From JACKFE01 sp050248735 (GTDB lineage Bacteria > Nitrospirota > Nitrospiria > Nitrospirales > UBA8639), in assembly GCA_050248735.1 (NCBI GenBank), contig JBFWRU010000003.1, positions 62,001-126,000 of the forward strand: a DNA stretch of 64,000 nucleotides. Direction: 5' to 3'. The stretch's first letter is position 1; each line of letters starts with the position of its first letter. The position numbers and the translations under genes were made by a program. The notes under the pieces are model-generated. The model had not been told where the DNA came from. It worked only from the letters and a program-made list of their open reading frames with translations, and did no database searches. This document shows, one piece after another, positions 23,839 through 31,883 of the stretch.

Positions 23839-25092
23839 CTATTGTGTCGCGCGATGAAGCTCCTCGGCCAGAATAATGGCTTCGGCAATTTCCCGCATGG
23901 ACTTCCGCAGATTCATGCTCTGACGCTGAAGCAACTTGAAAGCCTCGGGTTCCGATAACCCGCGGGAAGCCATAACAAATCCTTTTGCTCGTTCCACCAG
24001 CTTGCGAACTTCCAAGGCTTCCTGCATTTCAAATGACTTTTCCAATAACCGGGTATGTTCAATGGCGACGGCCGCTTGATTGGCAATCGCTTGGAGAGTT
24101 TTGACTTCCTCGTCGGAAAACACATAATACGTGGAAGTATAGACATTGATCACCCCTATCGTACGTTCCTTCATCAACATGGGAACGGTCAGCAAGGCAT
24201 GCAACCCTTCTTGTTTAGCCAAATCCCGATAATAATATCCACCCTCCGCCGTCACATCGGGGATATAAATGGGACGTTGCTCCAGCACGGCTCGCCCGCT
24301 CATGCTTTGTCCGATTTTCAACGGGGGTTTACGCCGGTAGGCTTCACTCAAACTTTGAGTCGCGGCAATCCGTAATTCACCGGAATCCTGATCCACCAAC
24401 ATAATCGAAGAGATTTTTGAACTCATGAGCTGAGCGGTCATTGTTACAATTAACTGGAGTACATCTTCAAGAAGACGACTTGAGGCCACAGTTTCCGATA
24501 CCTGCGACAATGTCTCCAACCGCCTGGCCTTTTGTCGCATTTCATCATATAACCTGGCATTTTCGATGGCTCCTCCCACTTGATTGGCAATAGTGGTTAA
24601 TAAGGCCAGCTTCTCCTCAGGATAACGCTTGGAGCGCTTATGTTGAACATTAATGACTCCCACCACCTCTCCCTTACTCATAATCGGGACGGAGACAAAG
24701 GCCTGATAGCGATCCTCTGGCAATCGATGAAAAATTTTAAACCGCGGATCGTCACTGGCATTTCGAGGCACCACCACCGGCACACGTTCTCGCGCCACCC
24801 AACCGGTAATTCCTTCCCCTAAGCCAATAGCGATTCTCCCGATTAACCGAGGGTGGGGATTTTTTGAGGCCCGCAAGATCAATTCATCTTTTTTGGGAGA
24901 AATTAAATACAGGAGGCAGGCATCCGCTTTTGTGACTTCAACCACTACCTCGACAATATGCTTCAACACCGTCCCCAATTCCAAGGAACTGCCTATTGAG
25001 GCACTGATCCTATGAAGCAATTGCACCTCGCGATTGCGCTCTTTAACAACCTGCTTGAGCTCTTCGAGAGATAATGTTTTTCTGGAGGTCAT
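23839..25092 (-). CDS. GAF-GAF-ANTAR transcription antitermination regulator
   Basis: 417 aa from the ATG at 25092, one base after the aroB stop; a longer frame to 25128 overlaps aroB. Two GAF sensor domains (roughly residues 35-185 and 200-355) are followed by a C-terminal ANTAR RNA-binding domain (EVRKLVERAKGFVMASRGLSEPEAFKLLQ.. RKSMREIAEAII). ANTAR domains bind paired hairpins with A1/G4 hexaloops and block intrinsic terminators; they often control nitrogen-metabolism genes. The GAF ligand is unknown. The next transcript downstream, nadE-glnD, begins with exactly such a paired-hairpin leader, making it the likely target. Confidence 0.88.
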   Translation of the reverse strand: MTSRKTLSLEELKQVVKERNREVQLLHRISASIGSSLELGTVLKHIVEVVVEVTKADACLLYLISPKKDELILRASKNPHPRLIGRIAIGLGEGITGWVARERVPVVVPRNASDDPRFKIFHRLPEDRYQAFVSVPIMSKGEVVGVINVQHKRSKRYPEEKLALLTTIANQVGGAIENARLYDEMRQKARRLETLSQVSETVASSRLLEDVLQLIVTMTAQLMSSKISSIMLVDQDSGELRIAATQSLSEAYRRKPPLKIGQSMSGRAVLEQRPIYIPDVTAEGGYYYRDLAKQEGLHALLTVPMLMKERTIGVINVYTSTYYVFSDEEVKTLQAIANQAAVAIEHTRLLEKSFEMQEALEVRKLVERAKGFVMASRGLSEPEAFKLLQRQSMNLRKSMREIAEAIILAEELHRATQ

Positions 25093-25093
25093 T

Positions 25094-26260
25094 TTATTTT
25101 TTCTTTGATGGGCGAGGTTGCAAGACACGCTTGCGTGAACCGGCGACCCTTCGCTTGTATGGCAACGTAGTTTGGGAAAACCATTTCTGGAGATCGGACC
25201 GATTCAGAGGAAGAACCTGAACCTGCCCAAGGCGTTCTGGAATGACGCAATTGATTTGGCCCTTGACAACTTTTTTATCATGCTGCATTCCGGTCCACAA
25301 ATCGGAAAAGGCCCATTTGGGCATGGCCACCGGCAATCCAACTTCTCGAATTAATTCCGTCTGCCGTTCAACCACTTCACCATCGCAACGACCAAGAAAT
25401 TGTCCAATCGAGGCTTCCTGCACCATGCCAATCCCCACGGCTTCTCCATGAACCCAGGTCGAATATTTGCCCCAGGCCTCCAACGCATGCCCCACCGTAT
25501 GGCCATAGTTCAAAATTTTCCGCCTGCCGGCTTCACGTTCGTCACCGGCAACAACCTCCGCCTTAATTTCACAACAGCGACGGACCATTCCAGGGATCAC
25601 CGTCTCATTCTGGCTTCGCAATTCTTCCACATGATTTTCCAAAAATTCAAAAAAATCGCGGTCCGCAATCACCCCATATTTAATGACTTCAGCCAGGCCT
25701 GCCACCCATTCTCGTTTGGGCAATGTGTGCAAAACATGAGGATCAATCACCACAGCTTTCGGCTGGTAAAACGCACCAATAAGATTCTTTCCTAATGGAT
25801 GATTCACCCCGGTTTTTCCGCCGACACTGGAATCGACCTGCGCCACGAGCGTCGTTGGCACTTGGACAAAGGGAACCCCACGAAGATAGGACGCAGCCGC
25901 AAACCCTGCCACATCCCCTACTACGCCTCCACCCAAGGCCAGAATCGCATCCCGCCGTTCAAACCGTTTCGCCGCCAGCTCATCCAGAATTTTCCCCAAC
26001 CAGGTCATACTCTTGGCGCGTTCCCCATCGGGCAGCAACACCGTTGTACAGGCAAACCCAGTTCGCTTCAGGACACGTTGGACCATTGGCCCATATAACT
26101 CATGTATGATGGGATTCGTAATGATGGCAATTCGACCGGATAATCCGAGCGCTTGGCAGATATCTCCCAACTGACCCAGCAATCCGGCCTGAATAAGGAT
26201 CTCGTAGCTTCGGTCTCCCAACAAGACCGGCACGCGATGGTCGCAAGCAGGAACACTCAT
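25094..26260 (-). CDS. aroB: 3-dehydroquinate synthase
   Basis: 388 aa. Second step of the shikimate pathway, converting DAHP to 3-dehydroquinate with NAD+ and a divalent metal. Visible: the glycine-rich NAD site LALGGGVVGDVAGFAAA, the phosphate-binding DSSVGGKTGVNH, and metal ligands in GLAEVIKYG (Glu), NYGHTVGHALE (His) and WVHGEAVGIGM (His). It lies 79 bases after aroC, and its stop codon is one base from the start of the GAF-ANTAR gene. The C-terminus is Arg/Lys-rich. Confidence 0.96.
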   Translation of the reverse strand: MSVPACDHRVPVLLGDRSYEILIQAGLLGQLGDICQALGLSGRIAIITNPIIHELYGPMVQRVLKRTGFACTTVLLPDGERAKSMTWLGKILDELAAKRFERRDAILALGGGVVGDVAGFAAASYLRGVPFVQVPTTLVAQVDSSVGGKTGVNHPLGKNLIGAFYQPKAVVIDPHVLHTLPKREWVAGLAEVIKYGVIADRDFFEFLENHVEELRSQNETVIPGMVRRCCEIKAEVVAGDEREAGRRKILNYGHTVGHALEAWGKYSTWVHGEAVGIGMVQEASIGQFLGRCDGEVVERQTELIREVGLPVAMPKWAFSDLWTGMQHDKKVVKGQINCVIPERLGQVQVLPLNRSDLQKWFSQTTLPYKRRVAGSRKRVLQPRPSKKK

Positions 26261-26339
26261 GAATTTATCTTATCAAGGCAATTCTGTAATGGATTGACTA
26301 TAGGACGCAATTCCGCAAAAACCCATTCTATGGCTTGCT

Positions 26340-27500
26340 TTAAAAGGTACGAACATACTGTTGATAGGCCTCAAAGTTTCGCTTCATTTCCTCAACGGTA
26401 TCCCCACCAAACTTTTCGATCATGGCATTGGCCATCTCAAAGGCAATGACGGCTTCTCCCACGACACCCGCTGCCGGAACCGTACAGATATCCGAACGTT
26501 CTACCGTGGCTTCAAATGGTTCTTTGGTAGCAATATCCACACTATTCTTGGGAGAGTACAACGTTGCAATGGGCTTCATCGCCACTCGCACGACAATAGG
26601 CTGTCCATTGGTAATTCCCCCTTCCAGCCCACCCGCGTTATTGGTTTTTCGAATAAACTCTCCTCGTTCCTTATCAAAGTAAATATCATCATGGACTTCC
26701 GAGCCAAATCGCCTGGCTGATTCAAACCCCATTCCAATTTCTACCCCTTTCATAGCCTGAATACTCATGGCAGCCATGGCTAATCGAGCGGTCAACCGGC
26801 GATCCCATTGCGCATAAGTTCCCAGACCAATGGGCGGATTAGTCACGACGACCTCAAAAATTCCACCCAAGGAGTCCCCCTTGTGCTTGGCCGACCGAAT
26901 GAGTTCAATCATCTTCGCTGCGGTAGACGCATCATGGCAGCGCACATCGGACTCTTCAGCCTGTTTGTAGGCTTGCAGGGGGTTTGTTGGACTGGGCACG
27001 GAAACACTACCAATATCTACGGTATAACTCACCACCTGCATATCAAATTGAGCCAGCAGAGCTTTTGCGACCCCCCCAATAGCCACACGGATAGCGGTCT
27101 CCCGGGCACTGGCTTTCTCCAAGACATTTCGAATATCTCGATGCCCATATTTTATCGCTCCGACCAAATCGGCATGTCCCGGGCGCGGTCGAGTCACAAC
27201 CCGCTCAGTCGAAGGGGGACCGGGTTCGGAAGCCATAATCTCTTTCCAATTTTCCCAATCTTTATTCCACACCATGAGCCCCAAGGGATTTCCTAATGTC
27301 ACCCCTTTTCGTACACCACACATAAACTCGATTCGATCTTTTTCAATCCGCATACGACCGCCACGGCCATATCCACCCTGTCTCCGGGTCAGGTCGGCAT
27401 TGATAAATTCGGCCGTTAACGGTAATCCGGCAGGTACGCCTTCCAATACAGCCATTAACCCTTTTCCATGTGACTCCCCAGCATTTAGATAGCGCAACAT
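26340..27500 (-). CDS. aroC: Chorismate synthase
   Basis: 386 aa from the ATG at 27500 (GAGGATTC directly upstream; an upstream in-frame start at 27575 adds 25 non-family residues). It makes chorismate from EPSP with reduced FMN as cofactor. Family signatures: GESHGKGLMAVLEGVPAGLP, RRQGGYGRGGRM, RPGHADLVGAIKYGHRDIRN and GGLEGGITNGQPIVVRV. It is followed by aroB in the same direction; the pilMNOP genes lie upstream, an arrangement in which aroK and pilQ would often also be found but are absent here. Confidence 0.96.
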   Translation of the reverse strand: MLRYLNAGESHGKGLMAVLEGVPAGLPLTAEFINADLTRRQGGYGRGGRMRIEKDRIEFMCGVRKGVTLGNPLGLMVWNKDWENWKEIMASEPGPPSTERVVTRPRPGHADLVGAIKYGHRDIRNVLEKASARETAIRVAIGGVAKALLAQFDMQVVSYTVDIGSVSVPSPTNPLQAYKQAEESDVRCHDASTAAKMIELIRSAKHKGDSLGGIFEVVVTNPPIGLGTYAQWDRRLTARLAMAAMSIQAMKGVEIGMGFESARRFGSEVHDDIYFDKERGEFIRKTNNAGGLEGGITNGQPIVVRVAMKPIATLYSPKNSVDIATKEPFEATVERSDICTVPAAGVVGEAVIAFEMANAMIEKFGGDTVEEMKRNFEAYQQYVRTF

Positions 27501-27682
27501 GAATCCTCGTTGGACAGTTGAAAAATAAATTCGTGTTTCCTTAATCCCCAACCCTAATCTGAGGTTAAGCTCCACAGTGCTTACTATGGAGTACGGACTA
27601 CATCATACCGATTGACCCCGTAAAATTCGTCTAGGCGTGAATCGGGAAGTTGGCCGAAGGGACCTAATTATGAAGGTTTTTG

Positions 27683-27703
27683 AACGCTTCTTCAAGCGTT
27701 TTT
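27683..27703 (+). terminator. Small terminator-like hairpin between pilP and aroC
   Basis: AACGCTT (27683-27689) and AAGCGTT (27694-27700) with a CTTC loop and trailing T on the plus strand. The neighbouring genes run on the minus strand, where the U-tract is lacking, so its role is uncertain. The remaining sequence of the 27501-27722 gap shows nothing recognisable. Confidence 0.3.
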
Positions 27704-27722
27704 ATCCAGCACCAACGTGTGT

Positions 27723-28370
27723 TTATTTAAAAAACAGATTGGCAGACTTGATCGTGGGTGAGCCACCTGAATGGGAACGGGACTGTATCCAATCCAATCG
27801 GACACGATCATCCTTGATCTCTTTGACCCTCCATCCTGTTTGGGCGACGGTCTCACCCGGTTCGACAATAAGGTGTTCCTTGGGGGAGAGTTGAATTACC
27901 GCTTGATAACCCCACGGCCCGCGTATCACACTTAATAGTTTTCCAGGTAGGGGAAGGGAAGGCAAAGGGGGGTTGGCAATTTTTGGTTGGCCTGGTGATT
28001 TGGGAACAGGTATCGATTTTTCTATGGGAGCAAAGGGATCTCGAAAGCCCTTTGAAGGGAGTGGATGACTTTTGGAGGCAACGGGATTGGCGACGAACCA
28101 AACCTGAGTGGCATGTCCGGAGCCTTCCCGAACGGGTTCATTGGGTAGGGATTCTCGTCTGGTACTATCCTCCTGAAATTGTTTAAACGTCGAAAAACTC
28201 GCCCCCAAGCCAACTCCCTGGCTATGCGTAACAAAAATCAAGCTCCCTATCATGATGACCACTAGGCCACAGAAGATTTCATTTAACAGATTTATGAATT
28301 TTGAATTTAACAATCTTTCCGACATTCTTCGGCTCACAATTTCGACCCCCACTCTGTATTTCTGGGTCAC
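27723..28370 (-). CDS. pilP: PilP-like type IV pilus assembly protein
   Basis: 215 aa from a GTG at 28370 preceded by GAGG at 9 bases; an ATG at 28325 is an alternative. One N-terminal membrane segment (LVVIMIGSLIFVTH) and a proline-rich linker lead to a small C-terminal beta-domain: KGFRDPFAP and LSVIRGPWGYQAVIQLSPKEHLIVEPGETV. This fits PilP, which connects the PilN/PilO inner-membrane pair to the PilQ secretin. The GFRDPF motif and gene order after pilO support the call; sequence similarity to textbook PilP is modest. It lacks the usual lipobox, being anchored by the transmembrane segment instead. Confidence 0.7.
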   Translation of the reverse strand: MTQKYRVGVEIVSRRMSERLLNSKFINLLNEIFCGLVVIMIGSLIFVTHSQGVGLGASFSTFKQFQEDSTRRESLPNEPVREGSGHATQVWFVANPVASKSHPLPSKGFRDPFAPIEKSIPVPKSPGQPKIANPPLPSLPLPGKLLSVIRGPWGYQAVIQLSPKEHLIVEPGETVAQTGWRVKEIKDDRVRLDWIQSRSHSGGSPTIKSANLFFK

Positions 28371-28381
28371 TATTTTGATCC

Positions 28382-28975
28382 TCAGGCCGCTAAAAGCTTT
28401 TTAACCTGCTCAAAAACCGAAGGGGTCATGCCTTGAATCTTAATATCCATTGAGATGGTTGTTTCCCCATTTTCCCTTGACATCCTTACCACACTGACCG
28501 AGGAAATCGACTGCACCCACGGAAGTGCCTCCAGTCCTCTCAAGAAAGAGACCCCTTGATAGAACACCCCCTTAACCTTGATGGCAATTCCCAGAAATTT
28601 TGTGGTCTGTTGATCCCGGGAAATCATGGCATCCGGCTTCCAGGAATTCATGGTTATATTCAGGCTTCTGGAGAGATCCATCACCTCTTTTCGAAACCCT
28701 TGAGGGTTCACTTCCTCCGGAACATTTTGAAACCTTTCCCGTATGTCATGACGAATACGAAGCAATTGCTGATTAACATCTTGAAGAGCTTTAATTTTGA
28801 AAAGTGCAGCCCGACTCCCTTGTTCTTGCTGCTGGATTTCAGCATTGAGCCGATCAATATCGTCCATCAGAGGAGACCACATAAACGAGTAAAGGGCAAC
28901 CAAACACAGCAGAACTCCTACCCCCAGAATGGTCCATCGTCTTGAAGCGGTAAGTTGAGACCATCCAGTCATCAT
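28382..28975 (-). CDS. pilO: PilO-like type IV pilus inner-membrane protein
   Basis: 197 aa: short cytoplasmic start, one transmembrane helix (WTILGVGVLLCLVALYSFMW), a coiled coil (about residues 35-80, IDRLNAEIQQQEQGSRAALF) and a ferredoxin-like periplasmic domain (FLGIAIKVKGVFYQGVSFLRGLEALPWVQSI). PilO pairs with PilN to form the periplasmic collar of the pilus machine. Its start overlaps the end of pilN by 4 bases (ATGA), and it is followed by pilP after 11 bases. Confidence 0.82.
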   Translation of the reverse strand: MMTGWSQLTASRRWTILGVGVLLCLVALYSFMWSPLMDDIDRLNAEIQQQEQGSRAALFKIKALQDVNQQLLRIRHDIRERFQNVPEEVNPQGFRKEVMDLSRSLNITMNSWKPDAMISRDQQTTKFLGIAIKVKGVFYQGVSFLRGLEALPWVQSISSVSVVRMSRENGETTISMDIKIQGMTPSVFEQVKKLLAA

Positions 28976-29532
28976 GTGACAGATTTCTCTCGAATGGATA
29001 ATCGAATAATAAATGCATAGGGGGCCGTAGCCCCATTAGTGCCTTCCTGAATCTCAACGAAAGGGAGTTCTCGTAGCGGCAAGGAATTCTCCAGCCGATC
29101 AAGACATACCCCCACATCTCCAATAAGGTAGGCTTGTCCATGAATCTCCATGGTTTCTCCATCAATCTGTATGGCATCCAACCAGACTTGGAGATTTTGC
29201 AAACTTTGCCCGATTATATCCATGAAATCTGCGGGATTTCGTGTGGAAGAAATTTCCTTTTGCAAATGCTGCAAGGACGCCATCATCGCGTCCCCTTGAG
29301 TTTTCGCCTGTGAAAGGCGATCAATCGTTTCTTGCAGTCGGGAAAGGCTCTGAGCCGTCACGATTTTTTCCTGAAGAAGCGCCTCACGCTCAAGGTGTAG
29401 GGTTTGAGTCCACCACCCACTTACAATTCCTGCCAGGAGGAGGAGTATTACACCGAGCCCAGCCCCCAACCAAGAAGATTGTGCCGCAGGATGAGAAGAT
29501 TGCAGTTGCCGAATTAAATTGATTTGAATCAT
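28972..29532 (-). CDS. pilN: PilN-like type IV pilus inner-membrane protein
   Basis: 186 aa. It begins with MIQINLIR, the conserved PilN N-terminal peptide (the INLL-type motif) that docks into PilM. A transmembrane helix (LGAGLGVILLLLAGIVSGWW), a coiled coil (residues about 50-95) and a small alpha/beta domain follow. The gene starts 2 bases after pilM and overlaps pilO, so translation of the three is coupled. Confidence 0.85.
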   Translation of the reverse strand: MIQINLIRQLQSSHPAAQSSWLGAGLGVILLLLAGIVSGWWTQTLHLEREALLQEKIVTAQSLSRLQETIDRLSQAKTQGDAMMASLQHLQKEISSTRNPADFMDIIGQSLQNLQVWLDAIQIDGETMEIHGQAYLIGDVGVCLDRLENSLPLRELPFVEIQEGTNGATAPYAFIIRLSIREKSVT

Positions 29533-29534
29533 TC

Positions 29535-30608
29535 TTACGCATGCCCTCTTAGCGCAACCCCAACCGCTACTCCTAGTAACGGCATAGCATCCACAAAGGT
29601 CGGATCCTGGCTGAAGGCCGGAGGCACCTCGATCATCTGAAAAGGGTCAACTGGATTAACAGGCAACCCCAATCTTTGAGAAAGCCTCATACCCATCCCC
29701 TCTACAACGGTATACCCCCCGGACAGTATGACGCCAGCTAACTCTTGGGAGGACTCGGATGCAGAATACTCAATAATAATAGCCTGGATTTGTCCGCTCA
29801 CCTCCTCCAAATACGGTTCCCATAGGATTTGAGCTGAGATTTCCATTTGTTTTTCGCCAGTGGGTGGACCTTCCGTAAATCGGATTTGATCTACCAAATC
29901 GCCATACCATTCCACGGCAAAGGGTACCTCACGGCACAACACCACCTCACCTTGATGGATCACTAATAAAAGCATGCCACTTGGGCCTATATGAGTCAGC
30001 AACCACGCATCTTCAACTCCGTAATTAACCGTCACCATATTTGTCAGCGCAAATGTATCAACATCCACAAAACCGATCTCCTGTCCCTTGAAATCCGACA
30101 TGATCGAGTCAATCCACCCTTTTTGAGCCACGATCAAAAGGACTTGTGTCTTTTGGGAGGAAACTGGAGAGGAAGTCGAGGAGACATGAACATCCCAAAG
30201 CACCTCTCCCATTTCAGAAGAAATATAGCGGTCAAGCTCCCATTTTAAATGCTCCCGGATGTCCTGTTCAGACATGGCAGGAAATTCAAGTCTTTTCACA
30301 ATCACACGAGGACCTGAAACCGAGACGCCGATATTGGAGGACTGTATCCCGTTTTTCAACCATTGCGTTAGTCTGTTGTTCCAATTAATGGGTGTGTCCA
30401 AGGCTTCCGCATCCAATAATTGGGGAACGAGTTCGATCCCCCAATCTTTTAAAATATACTGATGGCCTTTTCGTCTCAGGACTACGAACTTGTGGAGGTG
30501 ACTTCCTAAATCCACGCCAATGCTCACCTTTTCCCGCTTCAACCTGAATGATAATACTTCTAGAAGTGGCCAAGCGGCCTTTTCCAATACTTTCACTAAT
30601 ATCGCCAT
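29535..30608 (-). CDS. pilM: PilM, actin-like type IV pilus assembly ATPase
   Basis: 357 aa, FtsA/actin fold. Nucleotide-site motifs: IGVDLGSHLHKFVVL at the phosphate-1 strand and VILSGGYTVVEGMGMRLSQRLGLPV at the adenosine loop. PilM sits on the cytoplasmic face and binds the PilN N-terminus. It is the first gene of pilM-N-O-P. GGGAG lies about 12 bases before the ATG. The upstream gap to rapZ contains an inverted repeat. Confidence 0.88.
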   Translation of the reverse strand: MAILVKVLEKAAWPLLEVLSFRLKREKVSIGVDLGSHLHKFVVLRRKGHQYILKDWGIELVPQLLDAEALDTPINWNNRLTQWLKNGIQSSNIGVSVSGPRVIVKRLEFPAMSEQDIREHLKWELDRYISSEMGEVLWDVHVSSTSSPVSSQKTQVLLIVAQKGWIDSIMSDFKGQEIGFVDVDTFALTNMVTVNYGVEDAWLLTHIGPSGMLLLVIHQGEVVLCREVPFAVEWYGDLVDQIRFTEGPPTGEKQMEISAQILWEPYLEEVSGQIQAIIIEYSASESSQELAGVILSGGYTVVEGMGMRLSQRLGLPVNPVDPFQMIEVPPAFSQDPTFVDAMPLLGVAVGVALRGHA

Positions 30609-30720
30609 AATTGAAGTATCTCCCTGAACCCGATTTACTGGAGGCCTCCCCTACCTGGCTATAACCCAATATGATGCAGGGTTACTACCTAATATAGTGT
30701 GGGAATACTGTGTGGTTGAC

Positions 30721-30758
30721 GGCTAAGTGAAAACCCGGCTGGATTATTTCACGTAGCC
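30721..30758. promoter_or_regulatory. Inverted repeat in the rapZ-pilM gap
   Basis: GGCTAAGTGAAA (30721-30732) and TTTCACGTAGCC (30747-30758) pair at 11 of 12 positions around a 14-base loop, about 115 bases before the pilM start. With no U-tract it looks more like an operator or RNA leader hairpin than a terminator. No sigma54 promoter was seen in this gap. Confidence 0.35.
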
Positions 30759-30835
30759 AGATGCAACAAGGGGTTAAATGGGAAAGGGGATCAGAGGCAG
30801 CAGGAGGCAGACAACACTTATCATATTCAAGAACT

Positions 30836-31750
30836 CTAGGACACTGACACCTTCTCGCTTTGAATTTCTCGATGGCGTAGAGTGGCTTCATAGCCAAGCC
30901 TTTTCATTTCTTCCTTCATCCGAAGAGCTATGGCCACTGAACGATGCCGTCCTCCCGTACAGCCAAAGGCAATAGTTAAATAACTTCGCTGTTCACGTTC
31001 AAACAGTGGCAATAAAAAGGCTAATAATTCCTTAATATGGTGAAGAAACGTGTCACCCTCTTTGGTATCCAACACAAATTGTTGAATGTCGGGATGCTCA
31101 CCGGTTAAGGGTTGGAGGTGGGGCACAAAGTGGGGGTTTTTCAGAAATCGCACATCGAATACCAAATCGACATCAACTGGCACCCCGAATTTATAGCCAA
31201 AGCTTAGTAGGTTAATTCGTAAGGCCTGTCCTTCACCCCGATCCCGGTACTGTTTAATCATCCATGCTTTGAGATCATGGACGGTAAATTCTGATGTATC
31301 TAAAATCCGATTGGCCTTATTGCGTAACCCTTGAAGCCGTTCCCGCTCAAGCTGGATGCCCTCGATAACCGGACGTTGGGGCAACAAAGGATGAGGACGC
31401 CTGGACTCGGAAAAACGCCTCACCAAAACATCGTCATGGGCTTCCAGGAATAACAGCTCAACCTGACAGCCATCCTGTTGCAACGCGTCCAGATTACTAA
31501 ACAAATCATCAAAAAAAGCACGCTCACGAATATCGATCCCTAAGGCAACTTTTTTGACATCCTTTTCAGGTTGAAGGCACAGCTCAGTAAATTTTTGAAA
31601 TAAAGCTGGAGGCAGATTATCTACACAAAAAAACCCGAGGTCTTCCAAACACTTGAGGGCCTGGGTCTTCCCGGAACCCGAAGTCCCCGTCACAATCATC
31701 AATTGGAGGGGAGAAGCTTTGCTCATCGCATCCGCTGAGGGAATATTCAT
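30836..31750 (-). CDS. rapZ: RapZ-type RNase adapter / P-loop nucleotide-binding protein
   Basis: 304 aa. The N-terminal kinase-like domain has Walker A GTSGSGKTQALKCLEDLGFFCVDNLP; the C-terminal half has DVRFLKNPH and the signature LTIAFGCTGGRHRSVAIA. In Escherichia coli RapZ guides an RNase to a small RNA controlling amino-sugar synthesis; in other phyla the job may differ. It follows rpoN on the same strand, as in many bacteria, but the hpf and ptsN genes usually between them are missing. Confidence 0.92.
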   Translation of the reverse strand: MNIPSADAMSKASPLQLMIVTGTSGSGKTQALKCLEDLGFFCVDNLPPALFQKFTELCLQPEKDVKKVALGIDIRERAFFDDLFSNLDALQQDGCQVELLFLEAHDDVLVRRFSESRRPHPLLPQRPVIEGIQLERERLQGLRNKANRILDTSEFTVHDLKAWMIKQYRDRGEGQALRINLLSFGYKFGVPVDVDLVFDVRFLKNPHFVPHLQPLTGEHPDIQQFVLDTKEGDTFLHHIKELLAFLLPLFEREQRSYLTIAFGCTGGRHRSVAIALRMKEEMKRLGYEATLRHREIQSEKVSVS

Positions 31751-31883
31751 TTGATGAACACCCTATCCCGAAACGAATCTCCTTGCCGTATACCGAGAGA
31801 TCTACAAGTTCCACAACCCCGTGGAATCAAAAAATACGAGTGAACGGTCATACTTCATATTCATTGGAATCCGCACAGGCCAA

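Noticed and set aside
30609..30835. A sigma54 promoter for pilM next to rpoN and rapZ
   Set aside because: No GG-N10-GC element with acceptable flanks was found in the gap.
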